Shown here: piece by piece, positions 13,431 to 25,298 of the stretch | Position numbering within the stretch: the first letter of the stretch is position 1 | Layout: each line of letters begins with the position of its first letter | DNA from: Hydractinia symbiolongicarpus | Lineage: Eukaryota; Cnidaria; Hydrozoa; Anthoathecata; Hydractiniidae | Direction of reading: 5' to 3' | DNA length: 64,000 nucleotides | Assembly (NCBI RefSeq): GCF_029227915.1 | Contig: NC_079876.1 | Span: 38,981,828-39,045,827, forward strand | Position numbers and translations under genes: made by a program | The notes under the pieces: model-generated | What the model saw: the letters and a program-made list of their open reading frames with translations, nothing else | Database searches by the model: none | Told to the model about the DNA's origin: nothing

Positions 13431-14049
13431 ATTAAACTTCTTTTATTCAGCGTCTCATCAAAAATGAAAACATTTTTGAAAACTACAAGTCTCATGCGTT
13501 TTAGTGGTGAAAAAATAATTTAAAAATTCGTTAGGGAAATGAGTTTACTCACTGGGTACTTTCCTTGTATACTTTTGACTATACGGGCCGAGATCGGGAT
13601 TTACGGGAAATCGCGGATTTTCGTTTGCCGGCGATTAAACTTCTTTTATTCAGCGTCTCATCAAAAATGAAAACATTTTTAAAAACTACAAGTCTCATGC
13701 GTTGTAGTGGTGAAAAAATAATTTTAAAAATCGTTCGAGAAATGAGTTTACACCCTGGGTTCTATCTTTGTATACTTTTGACTATACGGGCCGAGTCCGG
13801 GATTTACGGGAAATCGCAGGCTTTCGTTTGCGGCGATTAAACTTCTTTTATTCAGCGTCTCATCAAAAATGAAAACATCTTTGAAAACTACAAGTCTCAT
13901 CGGTTTTAGTGGTGAAAAAATAATTTAAAAAATCGTTCGGGAAATGAGTTTACTCCCTGGGTACTTTCTTTGTATACTTTTGACTATACGGGCCGATTCC
14001 GGGATTTACGGGAAGTCGCGGGTTTTTGTTTGCCGGCGATTAAACTTCT

Positions 14050-17000
14050 TTTATTCAGCGTCTCATCAAAAATGAAAATATTTTTAAATACTACAAGTCT
14101 CATGGGCTTTAGTGGTGAAATAACAATTTAAAAAATCGTTCGGGAAATGAGTTTACACCCTGGGTACTTTCTTTGTATACTTTTCACTATACGGGCCGAG
14201 TCCGGGATTTACGGGAAATCGCAGGTTTTCGTTTGCCGGCGATTAAACTTCTTTTATTCAGCGTCTCATCAAAAATGAAAACATTTTTGAAAACTAAAAG
14301 TCTCATGCGTTTTAGTGGTGAAAAAATAATTTAAAAATTCGTTTGGGAAATGAGTTTACTCCCTGGGTACTTTCTTTGTATACTTTTGACTATACGGGCC
14401 GAGTCCAGGATTTACGGGAAATCGCAGGTTTTCGTTTGCCGGCGATTTAACTTCTTTTTTTCAGCGTCTCATCAAAAATGAAAACATTTTTAAAAACTAC
14501 AAGTCTCATGCGTTTTAGTGGTGAAAAAAAAATTTAAAAAATCGTTCGGGAAATGAGTTTACACCCTGGGTACTCCCTTTGTATACTTTTGACTATACGG
14601 GCCTAGTCCGGGATTTACGGGAAATCGCAGGTTTTCGTTTGCCGGCGATTAAACTTCTTTTATTCAGCGTTTCATCAAAAATAAAAACATTTTTGAAAAC
14701 TACAAGTCTCATGGGCTTTAGTGGTGAAATAATAATTTAAAAAATCGTTCGGGAAATGAGTTTACACCCTGGGTACTTTCTTTGTATACTTTTGACTATA
14801 CGGGCCGAGTCCGGGATTTACGGGAAATCGCAGGTTTTCGTTTGCCGGCGATTAAACTTCTTTTATTCAGCGTCTCATCAAAAATGAAAACATTTTTGAA
14901 AACTACAAGTCTCATGTGTTTTAGTGGTGAAAAAATAATTTAAAAATTCGTTAGGGAAATGAGTTTACTCACTGGGTACTTTCCTTGTATACTTTTGACT
15001 ATACGGGCCGAGATCGGGATTTACGGGAAATCGCGGATTTTTGTTTGCCGGCGATTAAACTTCTTTTATTCAGCGTCTCATCAAAAATGAAAACATTTTT
15101 AAAAACTACAAGTTTCATGCGTTGTAGTGGTGAAAAAATAATTTAAAAAATCGTTCGAGAAATGAGTTTACACCCTGGGTTCTATCTTTGTATACTTTTG
15201 ACTATACCGGCCGAGTCCGGGATTTACGGGAAATCGCAGGTTTTCGTTTGCGGCGATTAAACTTCTTTTATTCAGCGTCTCATCAAAAATGAAAACATCT
15301 TTGAAAACTACAAGTCTCATCCGTTTTAGTGGTGAAAAAATAATTTAAAAAATCGTTCGGGAAATGAGTTTACTCCCTGGGTACTTTCTTTGTATACTTT
15401 TGACTATACGGGCCGATTCCGGGATTTACGGGAAGTCGCGGGTTTTTGTTTGCCGGCGATTAAACTTCTTTTATTCAGCGTCTCATCAAAAATGAAAATA
15501 TTTTTAAATACTACAAGTCTCATGGGCTTTAGTGGTGAAATAACAATTTAAAAAATCGTTCGGGAAATGAGTTTACACCCTGGGTACTTTCTTTGTATAC
15601 TTTTCACTATACGGGCCGAGTCCGGGATTTACGGGAAATCGCAGGTTTTCGTTTGCCGGCGATTAAACTTCTTTTATTCAGCGTCTCATCAAAAATGAAA
15701 ACATTTTTAAAAACTACAAGTCTCATGCGTTTTAGTGGTGAAAAAATAATTTAAAAAATCCTTCGGGAAATGAGTTTACTCCCTGGGTACTTTCTTTGTA
15801 TACTTTTGACTATGCGGGCCGAGTCCGGGGTTTACGGGAAATGGCGGGTTTTCGTTTGCCGGCGATTAAACTTCTTTTATTTAGCGTCTCACCAAAAATG
15901 AAAACATTTTTGAAAACTACAAGTCTCAAGCGTTTTAGTGGTGAAAAGACAATTTAAAAAATCGTTTTGGAAATGAGTTTCCTCACAGGGTACTTTCTTT
16001 GTATACATTGGACTATACGGGCCAAGCCCGGGATTTACGGGAAATCGCGGATTTTTGTTTGCCGGCGATTAAACTTCTTTTATTCAGCGTCTCATCAAAA
16101 ATGAAAATATTTTTAAATACTAAAAGTCTCATGGGCTTTAGTGGTGAAATAACAATTTAAAAAATCGTTCGGGAAATGAGTTTACACCCTGGGTACTTTC
16201 TTTGTATACTTTTCACTATACGGGCCGAGTCCGGGATTTACGGGAAATCGCAGGTTTTCGTTTGCCGGCGATTAAACTTCTTTTATTCAGCGTCTCATCA
16301 AAAATGAAAACATTTTTAAAAACTACAAGTCTCATGCGTTTTAGTGGTGAAAAAATAATTTAAAAAATCGTTCGGGAAATGAGTTTACTCCCTGGGTACT
16401 TTCTTTGTATACTTTTGACTATGCGGGCCGAGTCCGGGGTTTACGGGAAATGGCGGGTTTTCGTTTGCCGGCGATTAAACTTCTTTTATTTAGCGTCTCA
16501 CCAAAAATGAAAACATTTTTGAAAACTACAAGTCTCAAGCGTTTTAGTGGTGAAAAGATAATTTAAAAAATCGTTTTGGAAATGAGTTTACTCACAGGGT
16601 ACTTTCTTTGTATACATTGGACTATACGGGCCAAGCCCGGGATTTACGGGAAATCGCGTGTTTTCGTTTGCCGGCGATTAAACCACTTTCATTAAGCGTC
16701 TCATCAAAAATGAAAACATTTCTGAAAACTACAAGTCTCATGCGTTTTAGTGGTGAAAAAATAATTTAAAAATTCGTTCGGGAAATGAGTTTACTCACTG
16801 GGTACTTTCCTTGTATACTTTTGACTATACGGGCCGAGTCCGGGATTTACGGGAAATCGCGGGTTTTCGTTTGCCGGCGATTAAACTTCTTTTATTCAGC
16901 GTCTCATCAAAAATGAAAACATTTTTAAAAACTACAAGTCTCATGGGCTTTACTGGTGAAATAATAATTTAAAAAATCGTTTGGGAAATGAGTTTACTCC

Positions 17001-18150
17001 CTGGGTACTTTCTTTGTATACTTTTGACTATACGGGCCGAGTCCTGGATTTACGGGAAATCGCAGGTTTTCGTTTGCCGGCGATTAAACTTCTTTTATTC
17101 AGCGTCTCATCAAAAATGAAAACATTTTTTAAAACTACAAGTCTTATGCGTTTTAGTGGTGAAATAATAATTTAAAAAATCGTTCGGGAAATGAGTTTAC
17201 ACCCTGGGTACTCCCTTTGTATACTTTTGACTATACGGGCCGAGTCCGGGATTTACGGGAAATCGCAGGTTTTCGTTTGCCGGCGATTAAACTTCTTTTA
17301 TTCAGCGTCTCATCAAAAATAAAAACATTTTTGAAAACTACAAGTCTCATGCGTTTTAGTGGTGAAAAAATAATTTAAAAATTCGTTAGGGAAAGGAGTT
17401 TACTCCCTGGGTACTTTCTTTGTATACTTTTGACTATACGGGCCGAGTCCGGGATTTACGGGAAATCGCGGGTTTTCGTTTGACGGCAATTAAACTTCTT
17501 TTATTCAGCGTCTCATCAAAAATGAAAACATTTTTACAAACTACAAGTCTCATGGGCTTTAGTGGTGAAATAATAATTTAAAAAATCGTTTTGGAAATGA
17601 GTTTACTCACAGGGTACTTTCTTTGTATACATTGGACTATACGGGCCAAGCCCGGGATTTACGGGAAATCGCGTGTTTTCGTTTGCCGGCGATTAAACCA
17701 CCTTCATTAAGCGTCTCATCAAAAATGAAAACATTTCTGAAAACTACAAGTCTCATGCGTATTAGTGGTGAAAAAATAATTTAAAAATTCGTTCGGGAAA
17801 TGAGTTTACTCACTGGGTACTTTCCTTGTATACTTTTGACTATACGGGCCGAGTCCGGGATTTACGGGAAATCGCGGGTTTTCGTTTGCCGGCGATTAAA
17901 CTTCTTTTATTCAGCGTCTCATCAAAAATGAAAACATTTTTAAAAACTACAAGTCTCATGGGCTTTACTGGTGAAATAATAATTTAAAAAATCGTTTGGG
18001 AAATGAGTTTACTCCCTGGGTACTTTCTTTGTATACTTTTGACTATACGGGCCGAGTCCTGGATTTACGGGAAATCGCAGGTTTTCGTTTGCCGGCGATT
18101 AAACTTCTTTTATTCAGCGTCTCATCAAAAATGAAAACATTTTTAAAAAC
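14050..18150 (+). repeat. Large segmental duplication, copy 1 (about 4.1 kb)
   Basis: About 20 monomers here recur in the same order at 19,730-24,440. The offset grows stepwise: 5,680 at the start (ACTAAAAGTCTC at 14,294 and 19,974), 5,883 from CATGTGTT (14,913 and 20,796), and 6,288 further right (CCTTCGGGAAATG at 15,761 and 22,049). Each step is a whole number of monomers, so the copies differ by gain or loss of one and then two monomers. The first step falls where copy 1 lacks the AAGGAG monomer present in copy 2. Edges are approximate. Confidence 0.82.
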
Positions 18151-18489
18151 TACAAGTTTCATGCGTTGTAGTGGTGAAAAAATAATTTAAAAAATCGTTC
18201 GAGAAATGAGTTTACACCCTGGGTTCTATCTTTGTATACTTTTGACTATACGGGCCGAGTCCGGGATTTACGGGAAATCGCAGGTTTTCGTTTGCGGCGA
18301 TTAAACTTCTTTTATTCAGCGTCTCATCAAAAATGAAAACATCTTTGAAAACTACAAGTCTCATCCGTTTTAGTGGTGAAAAAATAATTTAAAAAATCGT
18401 TCGGGAAATGAGTTTACACCCTGGGTACTTTCTTTGTATACTTTTCACTATACGGGCCGAGTCCGGGATTTACGGGAAGTCACGGGTTT

Positions 18490-19310
18490 TTGTTTGCCGG
18501 CGATTAAACTTCTTTTATTCAGCGTCTCATCAAAAATGAAAACATTTTTGAAAACTAAAAGTCTCATGCGTTTTAGTGGTGAAAAAATAATTTAAAAATT
18601 CGTTTGGGAAATGAGTTTACTCCCTGGGTACTTTCTTTGTATACTTTTGACTATACGGGCCGAGTCCAGGATTTACGGGAAATCGCAGGTTTTCGTTTGC
18701 CGGCGATTAAACTTCTTTTTTTCAGCGTCTCATCAAAAATGAAAACATTTTTAAAAACTACAAGTCTCATGCGTTTTAGTGGTGAAAAAAAAATTTAAAA
18801 AATCGTTCGGGAAATGAGTTTACACCCTGGGTACTCCCTTTGTATACTTTTGACTATACGGGCCTAGTCCGGGATTTACGGGAAATCGCAGGTTTTCGTT
18901 TGCCGGCGATTAAACTTCTTTTATTCAGCGTTTCATCAAAAATAAAAACATTTTTGAAAACTACAAGTCTCATGCGTTTTAGTGGTGAAAAAATAATATA
19001 AAAATTCGTTAGGGAAAGGAGTTTACTCCCTGGGTACTTTCTTTGCATACTTTTGACTATACGGGCCGAGTCCGGGATTTACGGGAAATCGCGGGTTTTC
19101 GTTTGCCGGCGATTAAACTTCTTTTATTCAGCGTCTCATCAAAAATGAAAACATTTTTACAAACTACAAGTCTCATGGGCTTTAGTGGTGAAATAATAAT
19201 TTAAAAAATCGTTCGGGAAATGAGTTTACACCCTGGGTACTTTCTTTGTATACTTTTGACTATACGGGCCGAGTCCGGGATTTACGGGAAATCGCAGGTT
19301 TTCGTTTGCG
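18490..19310 (+). repeat. Variant run repeated seven monomers downstream
   Basis: Markers ACTAAAAGTC (18,555), GGGCCTAGTCC, GCGTTTCATC, AATAATATAAAAATTCG and TTTGCATACTTTTG reappear 1,419 bases later at about 19,909-20,729. The right copy is also the beginning of the large 19.7-24.4 kb duplicate, so these runs are linked through more than one exchange. One private change is a one-base loss in TCTTTGAAACTAC near 19,365. Confidence 0.7.
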
Positions 19311-21132
19311 GCGATTAAACTTCTTTTATTCAGCGTCTCATCAAAAATGAAAACATCTTTGAAACTACAAGTCTCATCCGTTTTAGTGGTGAAAAAATAA
19401 TTTAAAAAATCGTTCGGGAAATGAGTTTACTCCCTGGGTACTTTCTTTGTATACTTTTGACTATACGGGCCGATTCCGGGATTTACGGGAAGTCACGGGT
19501 TTTTGTTTGCCGGCGATTAAACTTCTTTTATTCAGCGTCTCATCAAAAATGAAAACATTTTTGAAAACTACAAGTCTCATGCGTTTTAGTGGTGAAAAAA
19601 TAATTTAAAAATTCGTTAGGGAAATGAGTTTACTCACTGGGTACTTTCCTTGTATACTTTTGACTATACGGGCCGAGATCGGGATTTACGGGACATCGCG
19701 GATTTTCGTTTGCCGGCGATTAAACTTCTTTTATTCAGCGTCTCATCAAAAATGAAAATATTTTTAAATACTACAAGTCTCATGGGCTTTAGTGGTGAAA
19801 TAACAATTTAAAAAATCGTTCGGGAAATGAGTTTACACCCTGGGTACTTTCTTTGTATACTTTTCACTATACGGGCCGAGTCCGGGATTTACGGGAAATC
19901 GCAGGTTTTCGTTTGCCGGCGATTAAACTTCTTTTATTCAGCGTCTCATCAAAAATGAAAACATTTTTGAAAACTAAAAGTCTCATGCGTTTTAGTGGTG
20001 AAAAAATAATTTAAAAATTCGTTTGGGAAATGAGTTTACTCCCTGGGTACTTTCTTTGTATACTTTTGACTATACGGGCCGAGTCCAGGATTTACGGGAA
20101 ATCGCAGGTTTTCGTTTGCCGGCGATTTAACTTCTTTTTTTCAGCGTCTCATCAAAAATGAAAACATTTTTAAAAACTACAAGTCTCATGCGTTTTAGTG
20201 GTGAAAAAAAAATTTAAAAAATCGTTCGGGAAATGAGTTTACACCCTGGGTACTCCCTTTGTATACTTTTGACTATACGGGCCTAGTCCGGGATTTACGG
20301 GAAATCGCAGGTTTTCGTTTGCCGGCGATTAAACTTCTTTTATTCAGCGTTTCATCAAAAATAAAAACATTTTTGAAAACTACAAGTCTCATGCGTTTTA
20401 GTGGTGAAAAAATAATATAAAAATTCGTTAGGGAAAGGAGTTTACTCTCTGGGTACTTTCTTTGCATACTTTTGACTATACGGGCCGAGTCCGGGATTTA
20501 CGGGAAATCGCGGGTTTTCGTTTGCCGGCGATTAAACTTCTTTTATTCAGCGTCTCATCAAAAATGAAAACATTTTTACAAACTACAAGTCTCATGGGCT
20601 TTAGTGGTGAAATAATAATTTAAAAAATCGTTCGGGAAATGAGTTTACACCCTGGGTACTTTCTTTGTATACTTTTGACTATACGGGCCGAGTCCGGGAT
20701 TTACGGGAAATCGCAGGTTTTCGTTTGCCGGCGATTAAACTTCTTTTATTCAGCGTCTCATCAAAAATAAAAACATTTTTGAAAACTACAAGTCTCATGT
20801 GTTTTAGTGGTGAAAAAATAATTTAAAAATTCGTTAGGGAAATGAGTTTACTCACTGGGTACTTTCCTTGTATACTTTTGACTATACGGGCCGAGATCGG
20901 GATTTACGGGAAATCGCGGATTTTTGTTTGCCGGCGATTAAACTTCTTTTATTCAGCGTCTCATCAAAAATGAAAACATTTTTAAAAACTACAAGTTTCA
21001 TGCGTTGTAGTGGTGAAAAAATAATTTAAAAAATCGTTCGAGAAATGAGTTTACACCCTGGGTTCTATCTTTGTATACTTTTGACTATACCGGCCGAGTC
21101 CGGGATTTACGGGAAATCGCAGGTTTTCGTTT

Positions 21133-21942
21133 GCGGCGATTAAACTTCTTTTATTCAGCGTCTCATCAAAAATGAAAACATCTTTGAAAACTACAAGTCT
21201 CATCCGTTTTAGTGGTGAAAAAATAATTTAAAAAATCGTTCGGGAAATGAGTTTACTCCCTGGGTACTTTCTTTGTATACTTTTGACTATACGGGCCGAT
21301 TCCGGGATTTACGGGAAGTCGCGGGTTTTTGTTTGCCGGCGATTAAACTTCTTTTATTTAGCGTCTCATCAAAAATGAAAATATTTTTAAATACTACAAG
21401 TCTCATGGGCTTTAGTGGTGAAATAACAATTTAAAAAATCGTTCGGGAAATGAGTTTACACCCTGGGTACTTTCTTTGTATACTTTTCACTATACGGGCC
21501 GAGTCCGGGATTTACGGGAAATCGCAGGTTTTCGTTTGCGGCGATTAAACTTCTTTTATTCAGCGTCTCATCAAAAATGAAAACATCTTTGAAAACTACA
21601 AGTCTCATCCGTTTTAGTGGTGAAAAAATAATTTAAAAAATCGTTCGGGAAATGAGTTTACTCCCTGGGTACTTTCTTTGTATACTTTTGACTATACGGG
21701 CCGATTCCGGGATTTACGGGAAGTCGCGGGTTTTTGTTTGCCGGCGATTAAACTTCTTTTATTTAGCGTCTCATCAAAAATGAAAATATTTTTAAATACT
21801 ACAAGTCTCATGGGCTTTAGTGGTGAAATAACAATTTAAAAAATCGTTCGGGAAATGAGTTTACACCCTGGGTACTTTCTTTGTATACTTTTCACTATAC
21901 GGGCCGAGTCCGGGATTTACGGGAAATCGCAGGTTTTCGTTT
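21133..21942 (+). repeat. Two-monomer tandem duplication (405 bp x2)
   Basis: GCGGCGATTAAAC at 21,133 recurs at 21,538. Both are followed by the same CATCTTTGAAAAC, CATCCGTTTTAG, GGCCGATTCC, GGAAGTCGCGGG, TTTATTTAGCG and GAAAATATTTTTAAATAC variants. Copy 1 of the parental duplication at 15.2-15.6 kb has this pair only once, so the gain happened after the large duplication. Confidence 0.85.
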
Positions 21943-22661
21943 GCCGGCGATTAAACTTCTTTTATTCAGCGTCTCATCAAAAATGAAAACATTTTTAAAA
22001 ACTACAAGTCTCATGCGTTTTAGTGGTGAAAAAATAATTTAAAAAATCCTTCGGGAAATGAGTTTACTCCCTGGGTACTTTCTTTGTATACTTTTGACTA
22101 TGCGGGCCGAGTCCGGGGTTTACGGGAAATGGCGGGTTTTCGTTTGCCGGCGATTAAACTTCTTTTATTTAGCGTCTCACCAAAAATGAAAACATTTTTG
22201 AAAACTACAAGTCTCAAGCGTTTTAGTGGTGAAAAGACAATTTAAAAAATCGTTTTGGAAATGAGTTTCCTCACAGGGTACTTTCTTTGTATACATTGGA
22301 CTATACGGGCCAAGCCCGGGATTTACGGGAAATCGCGGATTTTTGTTTGCCGGCGATTAAACTTCTTTTATTCAGCGTCTCATCAAAAATGAAAATATTT
22401 TTAAATACTAAAAGTCTCATGGGCTTTAGTGGTGAAATAACAATTTAAAAAATCGTTCGGGAAATGAGTTTACACCCTGGGTACTTTCTTTGTATACTTT
22501 TCACTATACGGGCCGAGTCCGGGATTTACGGGAAATCGCAGGTTTTCGTTTGCCGGCGATTAAACTTCTTTTATTCAGCGTCTCATCAAAAATGAAAACA
22601 TTTTTAAAAACTACAAGTCTCATGCGTTTTAGTGGTGAAAAAATAATTTAAAAAATCGTTC

Positions 22662-23067
22662 GGGAAATGAGTTTACTCCCTGGGTACTTTCTTTGTATAC
22701 TTTTGACTATGCGGGCCGAGTCCGGGGTTTACGGGAAATGGCGGGTTTTCGTTTGCCGGCGATTAAACTTCTTTTATTTAGCGTCTCACCAAAAATGAAA
22801 ACATTTTTGAAAACTACAAGTCTCAAGCGTTTTAGTGGTGAAAAGATAATTTAAAAAATCGTTTTGGAAATGAGTTTACTCACAGGGTACTTTCTTTGTA
22901 TACATTGGACTATACGGGCCAAGCCCGGGATTTACGGGAAATCGCGTGTTTTCGTTTGCCGGCGATTAAACCACTTTCATTAAGCGTCTCATCAAAAATG
23001 AAAACATTTCTGAAAACTACAAGTCTCATGCGTTTTAGTGGTGAAAAAATAATTTAAAAATTCGTTC
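22662..23067 (+). repeat. Representative C-B two-monomer cassette
   Basis: Monomer C (22,662-22,864) is marked by ACTATGCGGGCCGAG, CGGGGTTTACGG, AAATGGCGGG, TTTATTTAGCG, CTCACCAAAAATG, CTCAAGCG and GAAAAGATAATTT. Monomer B (22,865-23,067) begins TTTTGGAAATGAG and is marked by CTCACAGGG, TACATTGGAC, GGCCAAGCCCGGG, ATCGCGTG, AAACCACTTTCATTAAGCG and CATTTCTGAAAAC. The pair recurs in this order across the window, for example with C at 6.68, 8.51, 15.81, 16.43, 22.1, 24.53, 29.4, 38.74, 40.56, 41.78, 43.4, 45.2, 58.9, 62.15 and 62.96 kb. B also occurs without C, for example at 17.58, 23.87 and 27.5 kb. Confidence 0.8.
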
Positions 23068-25095
23068 GGGAAATGAGTTTACTCACTGGGTACTTTCCTT
23101 GTATACTTTTGACTATACGGGCCGAGTCCGGGATTTACGGGAAATCGCGGGTTTTCGTTTGCCGGCGATTAAACTTCTTTTATTCAGCGTCTCATCAAAA
23201 ATGAAAACATTTTTAAAAACTACAAGTCTCATGGGCTTTACTGGTGAAATAATAATTTAAAAAATCGTTTGGGAAATGAGTTTACTCCCTGGGTACTTTC
23301 TTTGTATACTTTTGACTATACGGGCCGAGTCCTGGATTTACGGGAAATCGCAGGTTTTCGTTTGCCGGCGATTAAACTTCTTTTATTCAGCGTCTCATCA
23401 AAAATAAAAACATTTTTGTAAACTACAAGTCTTATGCGTTTTAGTGGTGAAATAATAATTTAAAAAATCGTTCGGGAAATGAGTTTACACCCTGGGTACT
23501 CCCTTTGTATACTTTTGACTATACGGGCCGAGTCCGGGATTTACGGGAAATCGCAGGTTTTCGTTTGCCGGCGATTAAACTTCTTTTATTCAGCGTCTCA
23601 TCAAAAATAAAAACATTTTTGAAAACTACAAGTCTCATGCGTTTTAGTGGTGAAAAAATAATTTAAAAATTCGTTAGGGAAAGGAGTTTACTCCCTGGGT
23701 ACTTTCTTTGTATACTTTTGACTATACGGGCCGAGTCCGGGATTTACGGGAAATCGCGGGTTTTCGTTTGACGGCAATTAAACTTCTTTTATTCAGCGTC
23801 TCATCAAAAATGAAAACATTTTTACAAACTACAAGTCTCATGGGCTTTAGTGGTGAAATAATAATTTAAAAAATCGTTTTGGAAATGAGTTTACTCACAG
23901 GGTACTTTCTTTGTATACATTGGACTATACGGGCCAAGCCCGGGATTTACGGGAAATCGCGTGTTTTCGTTTGCCGGCGATTAAACCACTTTCATTAAGC
24001 GTCTCATCAAAAATGAAAACATTTCTGAAAACTACAAGTCTCATGCGTATTAGTGGTGAAAAAATAATTTAAAAATTCGTTCGGGAAATGAGTTTACTCA
24101 CTGGGTACTTTCCTTGTATACTTTTGACTATACGGGCCGAGTCCGGGATTTACGGGAAATCGCAGGTTTTCGTTTGCCGGCGATTAAACTTCTTTTATTC
24201 AGCGTCTCATCAAAAATGAAAACATTTTTAAAAACTACAAGTCTCATGGGCTTTACTGGTGAAATAATAATTTAAAAAATCGTTTGGGAAATGAGTTTAC
24301 TCCCTGGGTACTTTCTTTGTATACTTTTGACTATACGGGCCGAGTCCTGGATTTACGGGAAATCGCAGGTTTTCGTTTGCCGGCGATTAAACTTCTTTTA
24401 TTCAGCGTCTCATCAAAAATGAAAACATTTTTAAAAACTACAAGTCTCATGCGTTTTAGTGGTGAAAAAATAATTTAAAAAATCGTTCGGGAAATGAGTT
24501 TACTCCCTGGGTACTTTCTTTGTATACTTTTGACTATGCGGGCCGAGTCCGGGGTTTACGGGAAATGGCGGGTTTTCGCTTGCCGGCGATTAAACTTCTT
24601 TTATTTAGCGTCTCACCAAAAATGAAAACATTTTTGAAAACTACAAGTCTCAAGCGTTTTAGTGGTGAAAAGATAATTTAAAAAATCGTTTTGGAAATGA
24701 GTTTACTCACAGGGTACTTTCTTTGTATACATTGGACTATACGGGCCAAGCCCGGGATTTACGGGAAATCGCGTGTTTTCGTTTGCCGGCGATTAAACCA
24801 CTTTCATTAAGCGTCTCATCAAAAATGAAAACATTTCTGAAAACTACAAGTCTCATGCGTTTTAGTGGTGAAAAAATAATTTAAAAATTCGTTCGGGAAA
24901 TGAGTTTACTCACTGGGTACTTTCCTTGTATACTTTTGACTATACGGGCCGAGTCCGGGATTTACGGGAAATCGCGGGTTTTCGTTTGCCGGCGATTAAA
25001 CTTCTTTTATTCAGCGTCTCATCAAAAATGAAAACATTTTTAAAAACTACAAGTCTCATGGGCTTTACTGGTGAAATAATAATTTAAAAAATCGT

Positions 25096-25298
25096 TTGGG
25101 AAATGAGTTTACTCCCTGGGTACTTTCTTTGGATACATTGGACTATACGGGCCAAGCCCGGGATTTACGGGAAATCGCGTGTTTTCGTTTGCCGGCGATT
25201 AAACCACTTTCATTAAGCGTCTCATCAAAAATGAAAACATTTCTGAAAACTACAAGTCTCATGCGTATTAGTGGTGAAAAAATAATTTAAAAATTCGT
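25096..25298 (+). repeat. Chimeric monomer at a six-monomer exchange junction
   Basis: The monomer begins as a common copy (TTGGGAAATGAG, ACTCCCTGGG, TTTCTTTG). At about 25,130 it changes into type B (ATACATTGGAC, AAGCCCGGG, ATCGCGTG, AACCACTTTCATTAAG). Its B part carries the rare GCGTATTAG also seen 1,218 bases upstream (24,045 and 25,263), and the monomers that follow continue that match (24,284 and 25,502). This marks the breakpoint of a six-monomer duplication made by unequal exchange within a monomer. Confidence 0.7.

Larger units (their letters stand above)
19730..24440 (+). repeat. Large segmental duplication, copy 2 (about 4.7 kb)
   Basis: This is the counterpart of 14,050-18,150. 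It is longer by three monomers: one extra (the GGAAAGGAG monomer near 20.43 kb) and a two-monomer tandem duplication at 21.1-21.9 kb. It keeps markers such as the TATACCGGCCGAG variant, CCTTCGGGAAATG, TTTCCTCACAGGG, the tandem C-B cassettes and GACGGCAATTAAAC. It ends near 24,440, where copy 1 reads TTTCATGCGTTGTAG and this copy CTCATGCGTTTTAG. Confidence 0.82.
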
